From the NCBI GenBank assembly GCA_045634005.1, contig JAZQZL010000018.1:12247-76246 (forward strand): a stretch of DNA of 64,000 nt, written 5' to 3'. Every line of letters begins with the position of its first letter. Positions within the stretch are counted from its first letter, which is position 1. This DNA is from Flemingiibacterium sp045634005 (GTDB lineage: Bacteria > Bacillota > Clostridia > Oscillospirales > CAG-272). Both the position numbers and the translations under genes were made by a program. Under the pieces are notes generated by a model that saw only the letters and a list, made by a program, of their open reading frames with translations, was not told the origin of the DNA and did not search any database. This document shows positions 44,927 through 52,137 of the stretch, piece after piece.

Positions 44927-45038
44927 AGACCCGTACTTTTACATACAGGTTACGGAGAGAAACACCAAAAAGCGAACAGCACTTGTTCGCTTAAAAAGGT
45001 GATCTCCGTGCCCTTTATGTATGTAAAAGCACGAGTCT
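44927..45038. repeat. Nested three-tier stem-loop
   Basis: Outer arms AGACCCGTACTTTTACATAC and its complement at 45019-45038 (18 of 20 pairs), middle stem ACGGAGA / TCTCCGT, inner stem AAGCGAACA / TGTTCGCTT with a five-base loop. Such a structure suggests an untranslated RNA or a recombination/transfer site. The remaining parts of 44316-45341 show no convincing gene. Confidence 0.65.
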
Positions 45039-45270
45039 AAAACCTCGTGGACGCTGTGCTTTGCGTATAGAAAAACGGGACTTACTCAATTGCCCGCGGC
45101 ACTTATAATCATATTTTGTTTGTATAAGATTAAGCCAAACAGGCTATACTCATAATGGAGTAGTCTGCCCAACTTACATCTTAGGGAGCATTAGTATATC
45201 ATATGATGTTAACTTGTCAAGGAGAAATTTGTAGGTATAAGCAAAATTTGCAAAATATTCATTTATGAAA

Positions 45271-45299
45271 ATAGGCGTTGCCGTGAATGCAACGCCTAT
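45271..45299 (-). terminator. Terminator of the regulator-NTase-DUF262 operon
   Basis: ATAGGCGTTGC / GCAACGCCTAT stem followed on the - strand by TTTTCAT, 43 bp past the DUF262 stop. Confidence 0.8.
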
Positions 45300-45341
45300 A
45301 ACTATAAATAATTTGGAGTTTTTATTTGGATAATAGAATGT

Positions 45342-46406
45342 TTAGCAAATATTTAACTTTTGTTTTATGAAGTTAATAATGCTGTTATAACGTTCCATTC
45401 TGCTATTGACACTTGCTACTGCATCTTGAGAATACAACAGATAGTTTCTAACGAATTCATTGCTATAATCGTTTGCAAAATACATTTGATAGAATTCACA
45501 AATAACATTTATAACATCTTCTTTTTTTGCTTGATAATAGTTTTCTGCTTTAAGCGCATATGACACTACAAACAAAGTATACAAGTGAGTTATTTTTGTT
45601 ATTTGATTGATGATTTTAGGATCAAGGTTTTCTATTACTTGTTTCATCTCGTCTAACATCAAAATAACCGTTTCTTTATCTTCTTTGTATTCACTATAAC
45701 TTTCATTGTATAAGTCATACATCTTATTTACTGTACTCTGACTTGTAGCAATTTTCATTCCTTTTCTAAGGAATATGAGTAAGTGACTGACAAACTCGAC
45801 ATCTTTCATTCTACGAACATCGGCGCTTGAGAACACTTTGTATTCATTCCAAAAATCTAATTCAGCAAGTTCTATTGACAATTGTATGAATTTTCCATTA
45901 AATTGAGCATTTCTCAACTCTTGGGGATTTAATACCTTATTAGTAATGTTCAGACGCAAAAACATTGTTGTTATTTCTTCGGGTGTAATTTCATTATTTA
46001 AATCATTAATGTTTATTGCGTAAGACCAAATATCTTTTTTATTTTCGTCCGGCAAATCACAAAACTTTTTATTATCCCAAGGTGCATCGTTAGTTGATAG
46101 TAAGTGCTTTTTTGTTAGCGGGAATTCGTTGTTAAGATAACTAATTATTGCACCAACACGCTGTTGTCCATCAACAATGCTGTATCGGATTTTACCAGTT
46201 TTGGGATCTGGTTCTTGTTGCCACAAGTATATTGCCGGAATATCATATCCCAATAATATAGTTTCAATGAGACCTATTTTATGTTTTTCTTCCCACACAT
46301 ATCTTCTTTGATAAGAGTTATCAATAAATATTTCTTCATTATCAAACATCGATTTTAATTGAAACACCGTTCTTGTAGTTGGGGTTATATTCTTTATAAT
46401 TTTCAT
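45342..46406 (-). CDS. DUF262 (GmrS-like) domain protein
   Basis: 354 residues. The N-terminal 150 are DUF262, the ParB/Srx-like fold of the GmrSD type IV restriction system (VFQLKSMFDNEEIFIDNSYQRRYVWEEKHK, then the signature YSIVDGQQRVGAIISYL). The remainder is helical; no HNH (DUF1524) nuclease domain is attached, unlike full GmrSD. ATG 46406 is one base after the upstream nucleotidyltransferase stop with AAGGAGAATGAT as ribosome site, so they are coupled. The region is AT-richer than its surroundings. An anti-phage role is inferred from family and island context. Confidence 0.85.
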   Translation of the reverse strand: MKIIKNITPTTRTVFQLKSMFDNEEIFIDNSYQRRYVWEEKHKIGLIETILLGYDIPAIYLWQQEPDPKTGKIRYSIVDGQQRVGAIISYLNNEFPLTKKHLLSTNDAPWDNKKFCDLPDENKKDIWSYAININDLNNEITPEEITTMFLRLNITNKVLNPQELRNAQFNGKFIQLSIELAELDFWNEYKVFSSADVRRMKDVEFVSHLLIFLRKGMKIATSQSTVNKMYDLYNESYSEYKEDKETVILMLDEMKQVIENLDPKIINQITKITHLYTLFVVSYALKAENYYQAKKEDVINVICEFYQMYFANDYSNEFVRNYLLYSQDAVASVNSRMERYNSIINFIKQKLNIC

Positions 46407-46407
46407 A

Positions 46408-47019
46408 TCATTCTCCTTCTTTCGTATATGGATTCTTTATATCGTATATTGTTTTAATTAGATTTTGTTTGTAATCATCATAAGAGCTATAAATTCGATA
46501 GCTGATTTTCTCGGGGAAATTAAATTTTATCTGCAAATCCTTTATGTACCCCGATGTCTTCTTCTCCCACTCTTTATACAAAGCAAGATTTGATGTGTAA
46601 TTATAATGAAAATCGATAAAATGCTTAAAAATATTTTTTGCTGTTCGAGTATATGCTATGCCGGTCAAATCAGAAAAAACATAGTCTTCAAAAAATTGTT
46701 TCCAATAAGATTCGAAAAGTCTCTTTTTTATAATAACAATATCGATATCTGATTCCTCATTGAAATCCGAAAAATCATTTTCAGGAGACAAACTGAATCC
46801 CAAAAGTGCACTTCCACATATGAACACATCGGTTGGAGGAATATCAAAAACCCCAGCCATATACGTTTTGAACTCTTGATACTTTGATATTGCACTATTG
46901 GGAAACTCATTCGTAAAAAACCAAGGTATAGGAGTAGCCATAATCTCGTTTACAATATCATTGATATCGTTTTTAGATTGCGCTTCTTTTATTCTTTTGC
47001 TTAGTTCATCTTTATTCAT
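46408..47019 (-). CDS. Nucleotidyltransferase-fold protein coupled to DUF262
   Basis: 203 residues. Pol-beta-type NTase core: CGSALLGFSLSPENDFSDFNEESDIDIVIIKK, where GSALLGF is the G-S loop and DID the metal-binding aspartates. A helical C-terminal half follows. Length and motif recall MNT-type antitoxins or small NTases of defence systems rather than CBASS cyclases, which are larger. It sits between the AlbA_2 regulator (eight bases) and DUF262 (one base), so the three act together. The substrate of nucleotide transfer is not known. Confidence 0.8.
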   Translation of the reverse strand: MNKDELSKRIKEAQSKNDINDIVNEIMATPIPWFFTNEFPNSAISKYQEFKTYMAGVFDIPPTDVFICGSALLGFSLSPENDFSDFNEESDIDIVIIKKRLFESYWKQFFEDYVFSDLTGIAYTRTAKNIFKHFIDFHYNYTSNLALYKEWEKKTSGYIKDLQIKFNFPEKISYRIYSSYDDYKQNLIKTIYDIKNPYTKEGE

Positions 47020-47027
47020 AATGTCTT

Positions 47028-48311
47028 TTATTTACCAATCGTATAAAAAATTCCTTTTCCATTGCCGTGGCGTTCAATCTTGCCTTCCTGCTCCAACTGC
47101 AATAGAATATTTCGTGTTTTTGTCAGCTTGAAGCCCAATTCTTCTTGCACCTCGGCGCGAGTGGCTCTGCCGCATTTAGCAATAAAATCATAGACAAGCT
47201 CTTTATCGGTACGGATTTTCTTGGATTCTTCCATATACGTCTTGTTAGGCAAAACCAAAAGGAAGCCGTTATCCGCCACTTCAAAGCGCGGTTCAAGTCC
47301 CGTATGCTCATAATCGCCTTGTATTTTTTCAATGCCGGTGCCGTATGCTTCAACGTATTTGAGCTTGAAGAACACGTTAGCAAGTCTTTCGTTTCTTGAA
47401 CGCGAGACTCCGAGCATCATATCCTCATAAGTCATTCCTGATACCAAACCACCTATGGACACGTATTCGATACGGTTTTTATAAATACTAATAAGGATGC
47501 TGCCGTTAAGCGAGTAATCTCTATGAATGATAGCGTTGAGAAGTCCTTCGCGCAGAACAAGCTGATTGTATTCCGTCTTGTCCTCTCGGAGCAATCCGTT
47601 ATATTCACCGCGGGTTTTATTATTCAAATTAAGGTACTCATAAACCTCGTCGGCTTGACGAATGAGAGAACCTTCGAACTCTTTGCGATCTAAAAATCTA
47701 CTCTTGTCGTCACTATCAAAAACCGCAGCTTTGATAGAGAAAGGACATTGATCTGACAAAAGTAAGGCAAGATTGGTATAACTTCCGTTTGCGTCTATCA
47801 ATCCAAGCGTTTTTTGTTTCAGTTCGATTTTTGCACGTTTGAAAACGCTTTCAAGATAATCAAAAGTCAGATCTTGTTCGACACTTGGCAAAGACTCAAA
47901 CGACTTATCCTCGCTCGCGATAATCATTTGCTTGATAGCGTACTCGGATGCTTGCTGCGAGGTATTATTGATACGGAGATATACACCACTTGGCTTCAAT
48001 CCTTTTTCGTAAATGTAATATGGTTTTTTCACACCTCTGCCAATAGCAACCTTGACAATGGATTTACCATCTTCTTCGTATTCTCCCGCGCTGCAAATTA
48101 AAGAAGCATCGGGCTTGATTGCTTCGTGTATCATAAGGGAAATACGTTCTATAATATCTTTTGCGTTATCTACACCAATAACCTTACCGTCATCGTCAAC
48201 GCCAATAATCAAAGTGCCACCGTCACTGTTCAAAAAAGCAACGATTTCTTTTTTGATTTCGGTTGTATATTGTAACTTTAATTCTAACTTTTCAGACTCA
48301 ATATATGCCAT
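47028..48311 (-). CDS. AlbA_2 / RecG-like C-terminal regulator (COG2865 type)
   Basis: 427 residues. N-terminal AlbA_2 (Schlafen-like) domain: ESEKLELKLQYTTEIKKEIVAFLNSDGGTLIIGVDDDG. Middle: a GHKL-like fold with LVLREGLLNAIIHRDYSLNGSILISIYKNRIEYVSIGGL. End: a winged helix (YDFIAKCGRATRAEVQEELGFKLTKTRNILLQL). Such proteins are usually called predicted transcriptional regulators or ATP-dependent DNA helicase-like. It is first in the three-gene operon, with three direct repeats at its promoter that it could bind. Confidence 0.87.
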   Translation of the reverse strand: MAYIESEKLELKLQYTTEIKKEIVAFLNSDGGTLIIGVDDDGKVIGVDNAKDIIERISLMIHEAIKPDASLICSAGEYEEDGKSIVKVAIGRGVKKPYYIYEKGLKPSGVYLRINNTSQQASEYAIKQMIIASEDKSFESLPSVEQDLTFDYLESVFKRAKIELKQKTLGLIDANGSYTNLALLLSDQCPFSIKAAVFDSDDKSRFLDRKEFEGSLIRQADEVYEYLNLNNKTRGEYNGLLREDKTEYNQLVLREGLLNAIIHRDYSLNGSILISIYKNRIEYVSIGGLVSGMTYEDMMLGVSRSRNERLANVFFKLKYVEAYGTGIEKIQGDYEHTGLEPRFEVADNGFLLVLPNKTYMEESKKIRTDKELVYDFIAKCGRATRAEVQEELGFKLTKTRNILLQLEQEGKIERHGNGKGIFYTIGK

Positions 48312-48322
48312 ATCATCATCCT

Positions 48323-48363
48323 TTCTATTACAATGCTATTTCTTTCTATTACATTCTATCACA
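48323..48363 (-). promoter_or_regulatory. Three TGTRATAGAA direct repeats (candidate operator)
   Basis: The ten-base word occurs at 48363-48354, 48353-48344 and 48332-48323 on the - strand, that is 10 and 21 bases apart, on one face of the helix. The first copies overlap the -10 element; a repressor bound there would block transcription. Confidence 0.6.
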
Positions 48364-48381
48364 ATCTATTTGCTTTGTCAA
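48353..48381 (-). promoter_or_regulatory. Promoter of the AlbA_2-NTase-DUF262 operon
   Basis: TTGACA, 17-bp spacer, TAGAAT on the - strand. Confidence 0.8.
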
Positions 48382-48420
48382 TAGCAAATCAGTAAGTTAA
48401 TTTAATTACTTGAAAAGAAA

Positions 48421-48460
48421 AGCCGCTATCGCGGCGTGATAATCACGCTTTGATAGCAGC
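48421..48460 (-). terminator. Terminator of the Cys-rich lipoprotein gene
   Basis: GCTGCTATC ... GATAGCGGC stem enclosing GCGTGAT-T-ATCACGC, followed by TTTTCTTTTC on the - strand. Confidence 0.75.
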
Positions 48461-48468
48461 TTCATCAT

Positions 48469-49761
48469 TTAATACCAAACGGATTCGCAGGTCATAGTAT
48501 AAGTTCCCGGTTCACCCGTATATGTAAGAGTCTTCTCATAGAGAGTATCTAAATGCGCACCCGTTACCAAAACCTCTCCCGTTTTAACTGCAACACCATC
48601 TCGGTATAACGTGTAGCGGAATTTAATATTTGACATTGATGTATTGCCTTGATGCGTCTTTTTGAGCATAAAGTTAATTTTCAATGTTATTCGTTCCGCA
48701 GACGATGCAGTCACACTATAATCGACACTTTCTATTTTACATTTCGTGTATAAGGTCATACTTGAAATGTAGGAGTATTCCTGTGATAAATTATTGGTTA
48801 GCGAAAATGTTACCGATTCAGCTATCGAAGAATAATCTTTAGGGGTTGTCGATTGCGCAATTATAACTTTTCCACAATCAGAACAATGTTTGCCTTCGGT
48901 TAAACCAGTAGATGTTGGAGTCGCAGGAACAGCAGGATCAATAACTTCGGTATGTCCTTTAGCTGGTGTTTGATCAGCGTTATAGGAATATCCGCAAGCG
49001 CAAGAATATGTAGTATATCCTCCAACTAAACACTGAGGCTCGACCACAGTTTTAGTATAAGAGTGGGAATGTTCAGAAATTGATACATCTATCGTTATCT
49101 TAATGTCGGGATCTTCTTCCACATAAATCGTTACAAATGTACTGCCTGAAGATATTGGGTAAATTGTAATAGATGTAGTCATGTCATCCCAATCACCCCA
49201 CCTACAACTAATAATGCTTTCATCATCAATTTCGTAAACAAGCGTAACTTCATCTAAATTTTCAACCGTGATGTAACAGGTGTGTGAAGAACTTTCAAGT
49301 TGCAAATCATATGCAGTAGAGGTAAGCTCGGGCTTTGGAATTGGTTCGCCGATTTCTAATCCACACCACAAACAATGGGTTGCCCATTCATATGTTGCAT
49401 ATACCCAATTGTGAGCATCGTCATCTGTACTTTTCTCAATAATTTTTTGCTCTACAAGAATGGCGTTGCAAACCGAACAGTGTTTACCCTCGGTAAGTCC
49501 TGTTGCTGAGCAGGTAGCGTCAACCAAAGCATCAATAACCTCAGTATGACCTAAAGCTGAGATGGTTTGAGTTTGCATTTCACCGCAAGAGCAATATCTA
49601 ACTTTAGTGCCATCTTCGGTGCAAGTTGCTTTTTGGGTTGTTTGCCATTCTTCAAAATGATGCGTATGATCTTGATTGTTGTCATTAGGTGTATCGTTAT
49701 CACACGCTGCAAGTGAAATAATCATTATTGCGACGAATATAAGTGCAATAATCTTTTTCAT
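48469..49761 (-). CDS. Secreted Cys-rich repeat lipoprotein
   Basis: 430 residues from ATG 49761, six bases after GGAGGT. Signal peptide with lipobox LAAC (MKKIIALIFVAIMIISLAAC). Three copies of a Cys-pair module follow, each like HTEVIDALVDATCSATGLTEGKHCSVCNAILV, with related pieces ATCTEDGTKVRYCSCGEMQTQ and CLVGGYTTYSCACGYSYNADQ. A Big-like domain lies between. Such modules occur in many surface proteins of gut Clostridia; their ligand is unknown. The gene begins directly after the structured RNA and its terminator at 49781-49985, so expression may depend on read-through. Confidence 0.82.
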   Translation of the reverse strand: MKKIIALIFVAIMIISLAACDNDTPNDNNQDHTHHFEEWQTTQKATCTEDGTKVRYCSCGEMQTQTISALGHTEVIDALVDATCSATGLTEGKHCSVCNAILVEQKIIEKSTDDDAHNWVYATYEWATHCLWCGLEIGEPIPKPELTSTAYDLQLESSSHTCYITVENLDEVTLVYEIDDESIISCRWGDWDDMTTSITIYPISSGSTFVTIYVEEDPDIKITIDVSISEHSHSYTKTVVEPQCLVGGYTTYSCACGYSYNADQTPAKGHTEVIDPAVPATPTSTGLTEGKHCSDCGKVIIAQSTTPKDYSSIAESVTFSLTNNLSQEYSYISSMTLYTKCKIESVDYSVTASSAERITLKINFMLKKTHQGNTSMSNIKFRYTLYRDGVAVKTGEVLVTGAHLDTLYEKTLTYTGEPGTYTMTCESVWY

Positions 49762-49780
49762 AGTCATACCTCCAAGTATA

Positions 49781-49985
49781 TAAAAAGGTGCGCAACCGAA
49801 GCTACGCACCGAAAAACGCAAACTCCGATAGCTGCGAAACTAACCTTATTGAAAAAAGCATATTCTTGCTTCCCACTAAGTTAGAATTTGCGTTTTTACC
49901 AAATTCATACGCGGGAAGCATAAAAAAGGGTATAGTACCCCCTTTGAAAGCAAAATGCGTTTTTTCAATATTCAGTTAGTTTCGC
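49781..49985 (-). ncRNA. Candidate structured RNA (about 205 nt) with intrinsic terminator, in front of the lipoprotein gene
   Basis: A perfect promoter places +1 at about 49985. There the RNA opens with GCGAAACTAAC, which closes a stem with GTTAGTTTCGC (49844-49834). Inside are TATTGAAAAAA / TTTTTTCAATA, a small hairpin AAAGGG..CCCTTT, and ATGCTTCCC / GGGAAGCA. The apical loop word AAAAACGCAAA (about 49887-49899) is exactly complementary to TTTGCGTTTTT (about 49812-49824) after the closing stem, so a pseudoknot is likely. It ends in GGTGCGTAGC-TTCG-GTTGCGCACC (49810-49787) plus T5. The lipoprotein ribosome site comes eight bases later. It is either a free ncRNA or an attenuator/riboswitch. 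I do not recognise the class. Confidence 0.7.
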
Positions 49986-49991
49986 GTATTT

Positions 49992-50020
49992 ATTATACCA
50001 CATTTTCGAAAATTTGTCAA
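49992..50020 (-). promoter_or_regulatory. Perfect promoter of the structured RNA
   Basis: TTGACA, 17-bp spacer, TATAAT on the - strand; the -10 ends seven bases before the first base of the closing stem. Confidence 0.9.
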
Positions 50021-50053
50021 TCCGTTTTATACTATAATAAAGTCTAACATTTG

Positions 50054-50082
50054 TTGACTGTTTGGCAAAAATATGGTATAAT
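50054..50082 (+). promoter_or_regulatory. Promoter of the DUF4062 gene
   Basis: TTGACT, 17-bp spacer, TATAAT, divergent from the structured-RNA promoter. Confidence 0.85.
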
Positions 50083-50133
50083 AGAGATAATAAATCTTCT
50101 ATTGCAATATGAAAACAAACGGAGGCGATTTAT

Positions 50134-50880
50134 ATGAGCAAAAAATACCAAGTTTTTGTTAGTTCGACTTATAAAGATTTAAAAGAAGAAAGACTTGCTG
50201 TAACACAGCATCTTTTAAAAATGGGATTTATACCTGTAGGAATGGAACAATTTCCTGCAAGCAATATGAGCCAAATGGAATACATAAAAATGATGTTAGA
50301 TGACTGCGATTATTACCTGTTAATCCTTGCAGGTAAATATGGCTCTGTTGCCGAAGATGGAGTTGGTTTTACTGAAAAAGAGTACGATTACGCCATTGCC
50401 AATGATATTCCGGTTATGAGTATACTAATAAGGGATATTGGAGAATTGCCAAGTAAAAAATGCGAGGACACAGATGAAAAGCGCACGCTTTTGAATAATT
50501 TTAGAGATAAAGTTTCCGCAGGTAAAATGGTAGATTTTTATACTGATATTGGAACACTTACTTCAGCGGTGGGGGCGGCAGTACATCGTTGCGTTCGGGA
50601 TTATCCTGCAAAGGGTTGGATAAGAGGCGAATCTTTAGGAGGTGCAGAAGATATTGAAGCTAAAATTGAAGAATATATGAGTAAGCACACTGTTTCAAAG
50701 GAAGACATAGAAGCTCTTTTTAAAGGGGAAACTGTTGTTCTAAATGGCGGCAATGCGAGTTCTCATACAGCAGGAGCAAAGCCGAAATCAGAATCAAATA
50801 CAATTTCTTTATCAGGAGCACGGACATTAGTGGAAGAAATGGCGAAGAATCTTCCCAAAGTAGAATGGGAAAATATATAA
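50134..50880 (+). CDS. DUF4062 domain protein
   Basis: 248 residues. The first about 165 form DUF4062, a flavodoxin/TIR-like fold (YQVFVSSTYKDLKEERLAVTQHLLKMG, then MLDDCDYYLLILAGKYGSV, GFTEKEYDYAIANDIPVM). The rest is a low-complexity linker and a short helix. DUF4062 usually stands at the front of larger NTPase or effector proteins, including defence proteins; here it stands alone. ATG 50134 follows CGGAGGCG. Its location in the mobile island suggests a defence or signalling role, but no enzyme activity can be read from it. Confidence 0.87.
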   Translation: MSKKYQVFVSSTYKDLKEERLAVTQHLLKMGFIPVGMEQFPASNMSQMEYIKMMLDDCDYYLLILAGKYGSVAEDGVGFTEKEYDYAIANDIPVMSILIRDIGELPSKKCEDTDEKRTLLNNFRDKVSAGKMVDFYTDIGTLTSAVGAAVHRCVRDYPAKGWIRGESLGGAEDIEAKIEEYMSKHTVSKEDIEALFKGETVVLNGGNASSHTAGAKPKSESNTISLSGARTLVEEMAKNLPKVEWENI

Positions 50881-50924
50881 CTATAGGGTTGGCGGCGAGG
50901 ATTATTATCCCCGCCGCCATAAGT

Positions 50925-51191
50925 TTATTCAGTTAGTGCTTCAATGGCAATTTGCATACCAAGTTTGAAAGCATACTCAAAGATAGCAGCCTCCGCCAAA
51001 CTCATATACTCACTCCAACAATCGTGGAACTTTTCAAAGATTTCTTTCTGTTCGTCGGTCATCGTTTTGAGCAGATCGTCGTGATGCCGAGCCATATATT
51101 CCATAAGCTCTTTCATTTTGGGAGAGTTGTTGCGGCTGTCCTCTTGCGGTACGATGTTGCCGTGCCAAAGTTCATTGATGATAGATTTCAT
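50925..51191 (-). CDS. DUF6809-family small protein
   Basis: 88 residues from ATG 51191, behind AGGAGGTGGTG. The opening KSIINELWHGNIVP and the stretch LLKTMTDEQKEIFEKFHDCWSEYMSLAEAAIFEYAFKLGMQIAIE match the helical DUF6809 family, which is common on clostridial mobile elements. Function unknown. It overlaps the tnpV stop by four bases. Confidence 0.82.
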   Translation of the reverse strand: MKSIINELWHGNIVPQEDSRNNSPKMKELMEYMARHHDDLLKTMTDEQKEIFEKFHDCWSEYMSLAEAAIFEYAFKLGMQIAIEALTE

Positions 51192-51571
51192 ACCAACACC
51201 ACCTCCTGCATAACAATTTCTTCCGCGCTCGCCTTGATATTGTTCATCTCGGCTACCCAACGGAGCATATCGCGAGCTTTCAAATTCTCGTCAATGTTTC
51301 TTTCGGCAGCGAGGCGGGGGATAATGGTTTCAAGCATTTCGTTTGCTTCAAGGTCTATCTCGTGCAACCGAGCGTTCAACTTACCTTCGGTCAAGAGCGT
51401 GGTATACCTTCCGCGACGGTGATTCTTGATGTAATCAAGGTGCATCCGTCCATACTTGCCGATATGATATTCGGTCTGTTCGAGAAGTGCAATATCGGGT
51501 ATAAGGTGTCCGTTTTCCTCGCGGTATGTACCACCGAGCTTTTCATAAAGATTATCAAAGTTCTTTTTCAT
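51188..51571 (-). CDS. tnpV: TnpV transposon-encoded protein
   Basis: 127 residues from ATG 51571, which is correctly spaced from GGAG; ATG 51577 touches it. Family landmarks: FDNLYEKLGGTYREENGHLIPD, LLEQTEYHIGKYGRMHLDYIKNHRRGRYTTLLTEGKLNARLHEID and the end AEMNNIKASAEEIVMQEVV. TnpV is carried by Tn4451/Tn4453-type elements, and its role in transposition is not established. It supports treating 40.7-51.6 kb as (the remains of) one such element. Confidence 0.9.
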   Translation of the reverse strand: MKKNFDNLYEKLGGTYREENGHLIPDIALLEQTEYHIGKYGRMHLDYIKNHRRGRYTTLLTEGKLNARLHEIDLEANEMLETIIPRLAAERNIDENLKARDMLRWVAEMNNIKASAEEIVMQEVVLV

Positions 51572-51684
51572 TTTCATTCTCCATTACATTTAATTTTTAT
51601 AAGCAAGTATTGTAATGGATTGCCTTTGTGTCTTTAATTAAGTCAGTGGTTGTCAGGAAAATTGACAAGGCATAGGTGAACAAA

Positions 51685-52137
51685 AAAGGCTCCCTTGTGT
51701 AATGGGAGCTGTCAGCGAAGCTGAGTGAGGGATTGTTCTACGAGGTGATCAATATATTCACAGACACCTCGAAAGTTTTTATATATTTCCGTATTCGGTA
51801 TTCTGATAACTGTCAAACCGTATTCTGCAAGAAAAGCGGTTCTTTCTTCATCGTATTGCTTTCCTTCTTCCGTATAATGTCCCGAGCCGTCAAGCTCTAT
51901 GACGAGCTTTGCCTCTGCACAGTAAAAATCCGCAATATATTTGCCAAGAACCTTTTGTGGTGAAAAGCGTACGGGATAGGTGCGCAAAAAATCATACCAA
52001 AGATGCTTTTCTTCTTTTGTCATGTTTTTTCGTAGCATTCTTGCGGTAGGAACGATATCTTTTTTGTGTTTTCGCTGCATTACAATCCCTCCGTCACGCT
52101 CCGCGTGCCACCTCCCTTTACACAAGGGAGGCTTTTG
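51685..52137. mobile_element. Terminal-inverted-repeat element carrying a DUF559 gene
   Basis: Ends AAAGGCTCCCTTGTGTAA and, inverted, TTACACAAGGGAGGC. The subterminal words GAGGGATTGT (left) and ACAATCCCTCCGTCACG (right) are the same as in the 130-bp elements at 2484-2613 and 10677-10804. In those two only about 20 bases separate the arms, whereas here a whole gene does. The right arm supplies the ribosome site of that gene, and the left arm its last codons. Confidence 0.75.
51712..52080 (-). CDS. DUF559 endonuclease-like protein (PD-(D/E)XK/Vsr fold)
   Basis: 122 residues from ATG 52080. RMLRKNMTKEEKHLWYDFLRTYPVRFSPQKVLGKYIADFYCAEAKLVIELDGSGHYTEEGKQYDEERTAFL contains the nuclease-type D-(x)-ExDGxxH pattern of DUF559 (ADFYC, IELDGSGHY). 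It should be a small single-domain DNA nuclease. Its ribosome site GGAGGGATTGTA comes from the right arm of the surrounding inverted-repeat element, and its end VEQSLTQLR from the left arm. It may serve the movement of that element, like a homing endonuclease; that is inference. Confidence 0.85.
   Translation of the reverse strand: MQRKHKKDIVPTARMLRKNMTKEEKHLWYDFLRTYPVRFSPQKVLGKYIADFYCAEAKLVIELDGSGHYTEEGKQYDEERTAFLAEYGLTVIRIPNTEIYKNFRGVCEYIDHLVEQSLTQLR

Noticed and set aside
44898..45002. 34-codon frame starting MARSAEENKKDPYFYIQ
   Set aside because: No ribosome site, and it lies entirely in the nested stem-loop; the inverted repeat explains the sequence better.
49781..49985. Structured RNA as 6S RNA
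   Set aside because: 6S is a single long hairpin with one central bubble; this RNA has several branches, a probable pseudoknot and sits before a gene on a mobile island.
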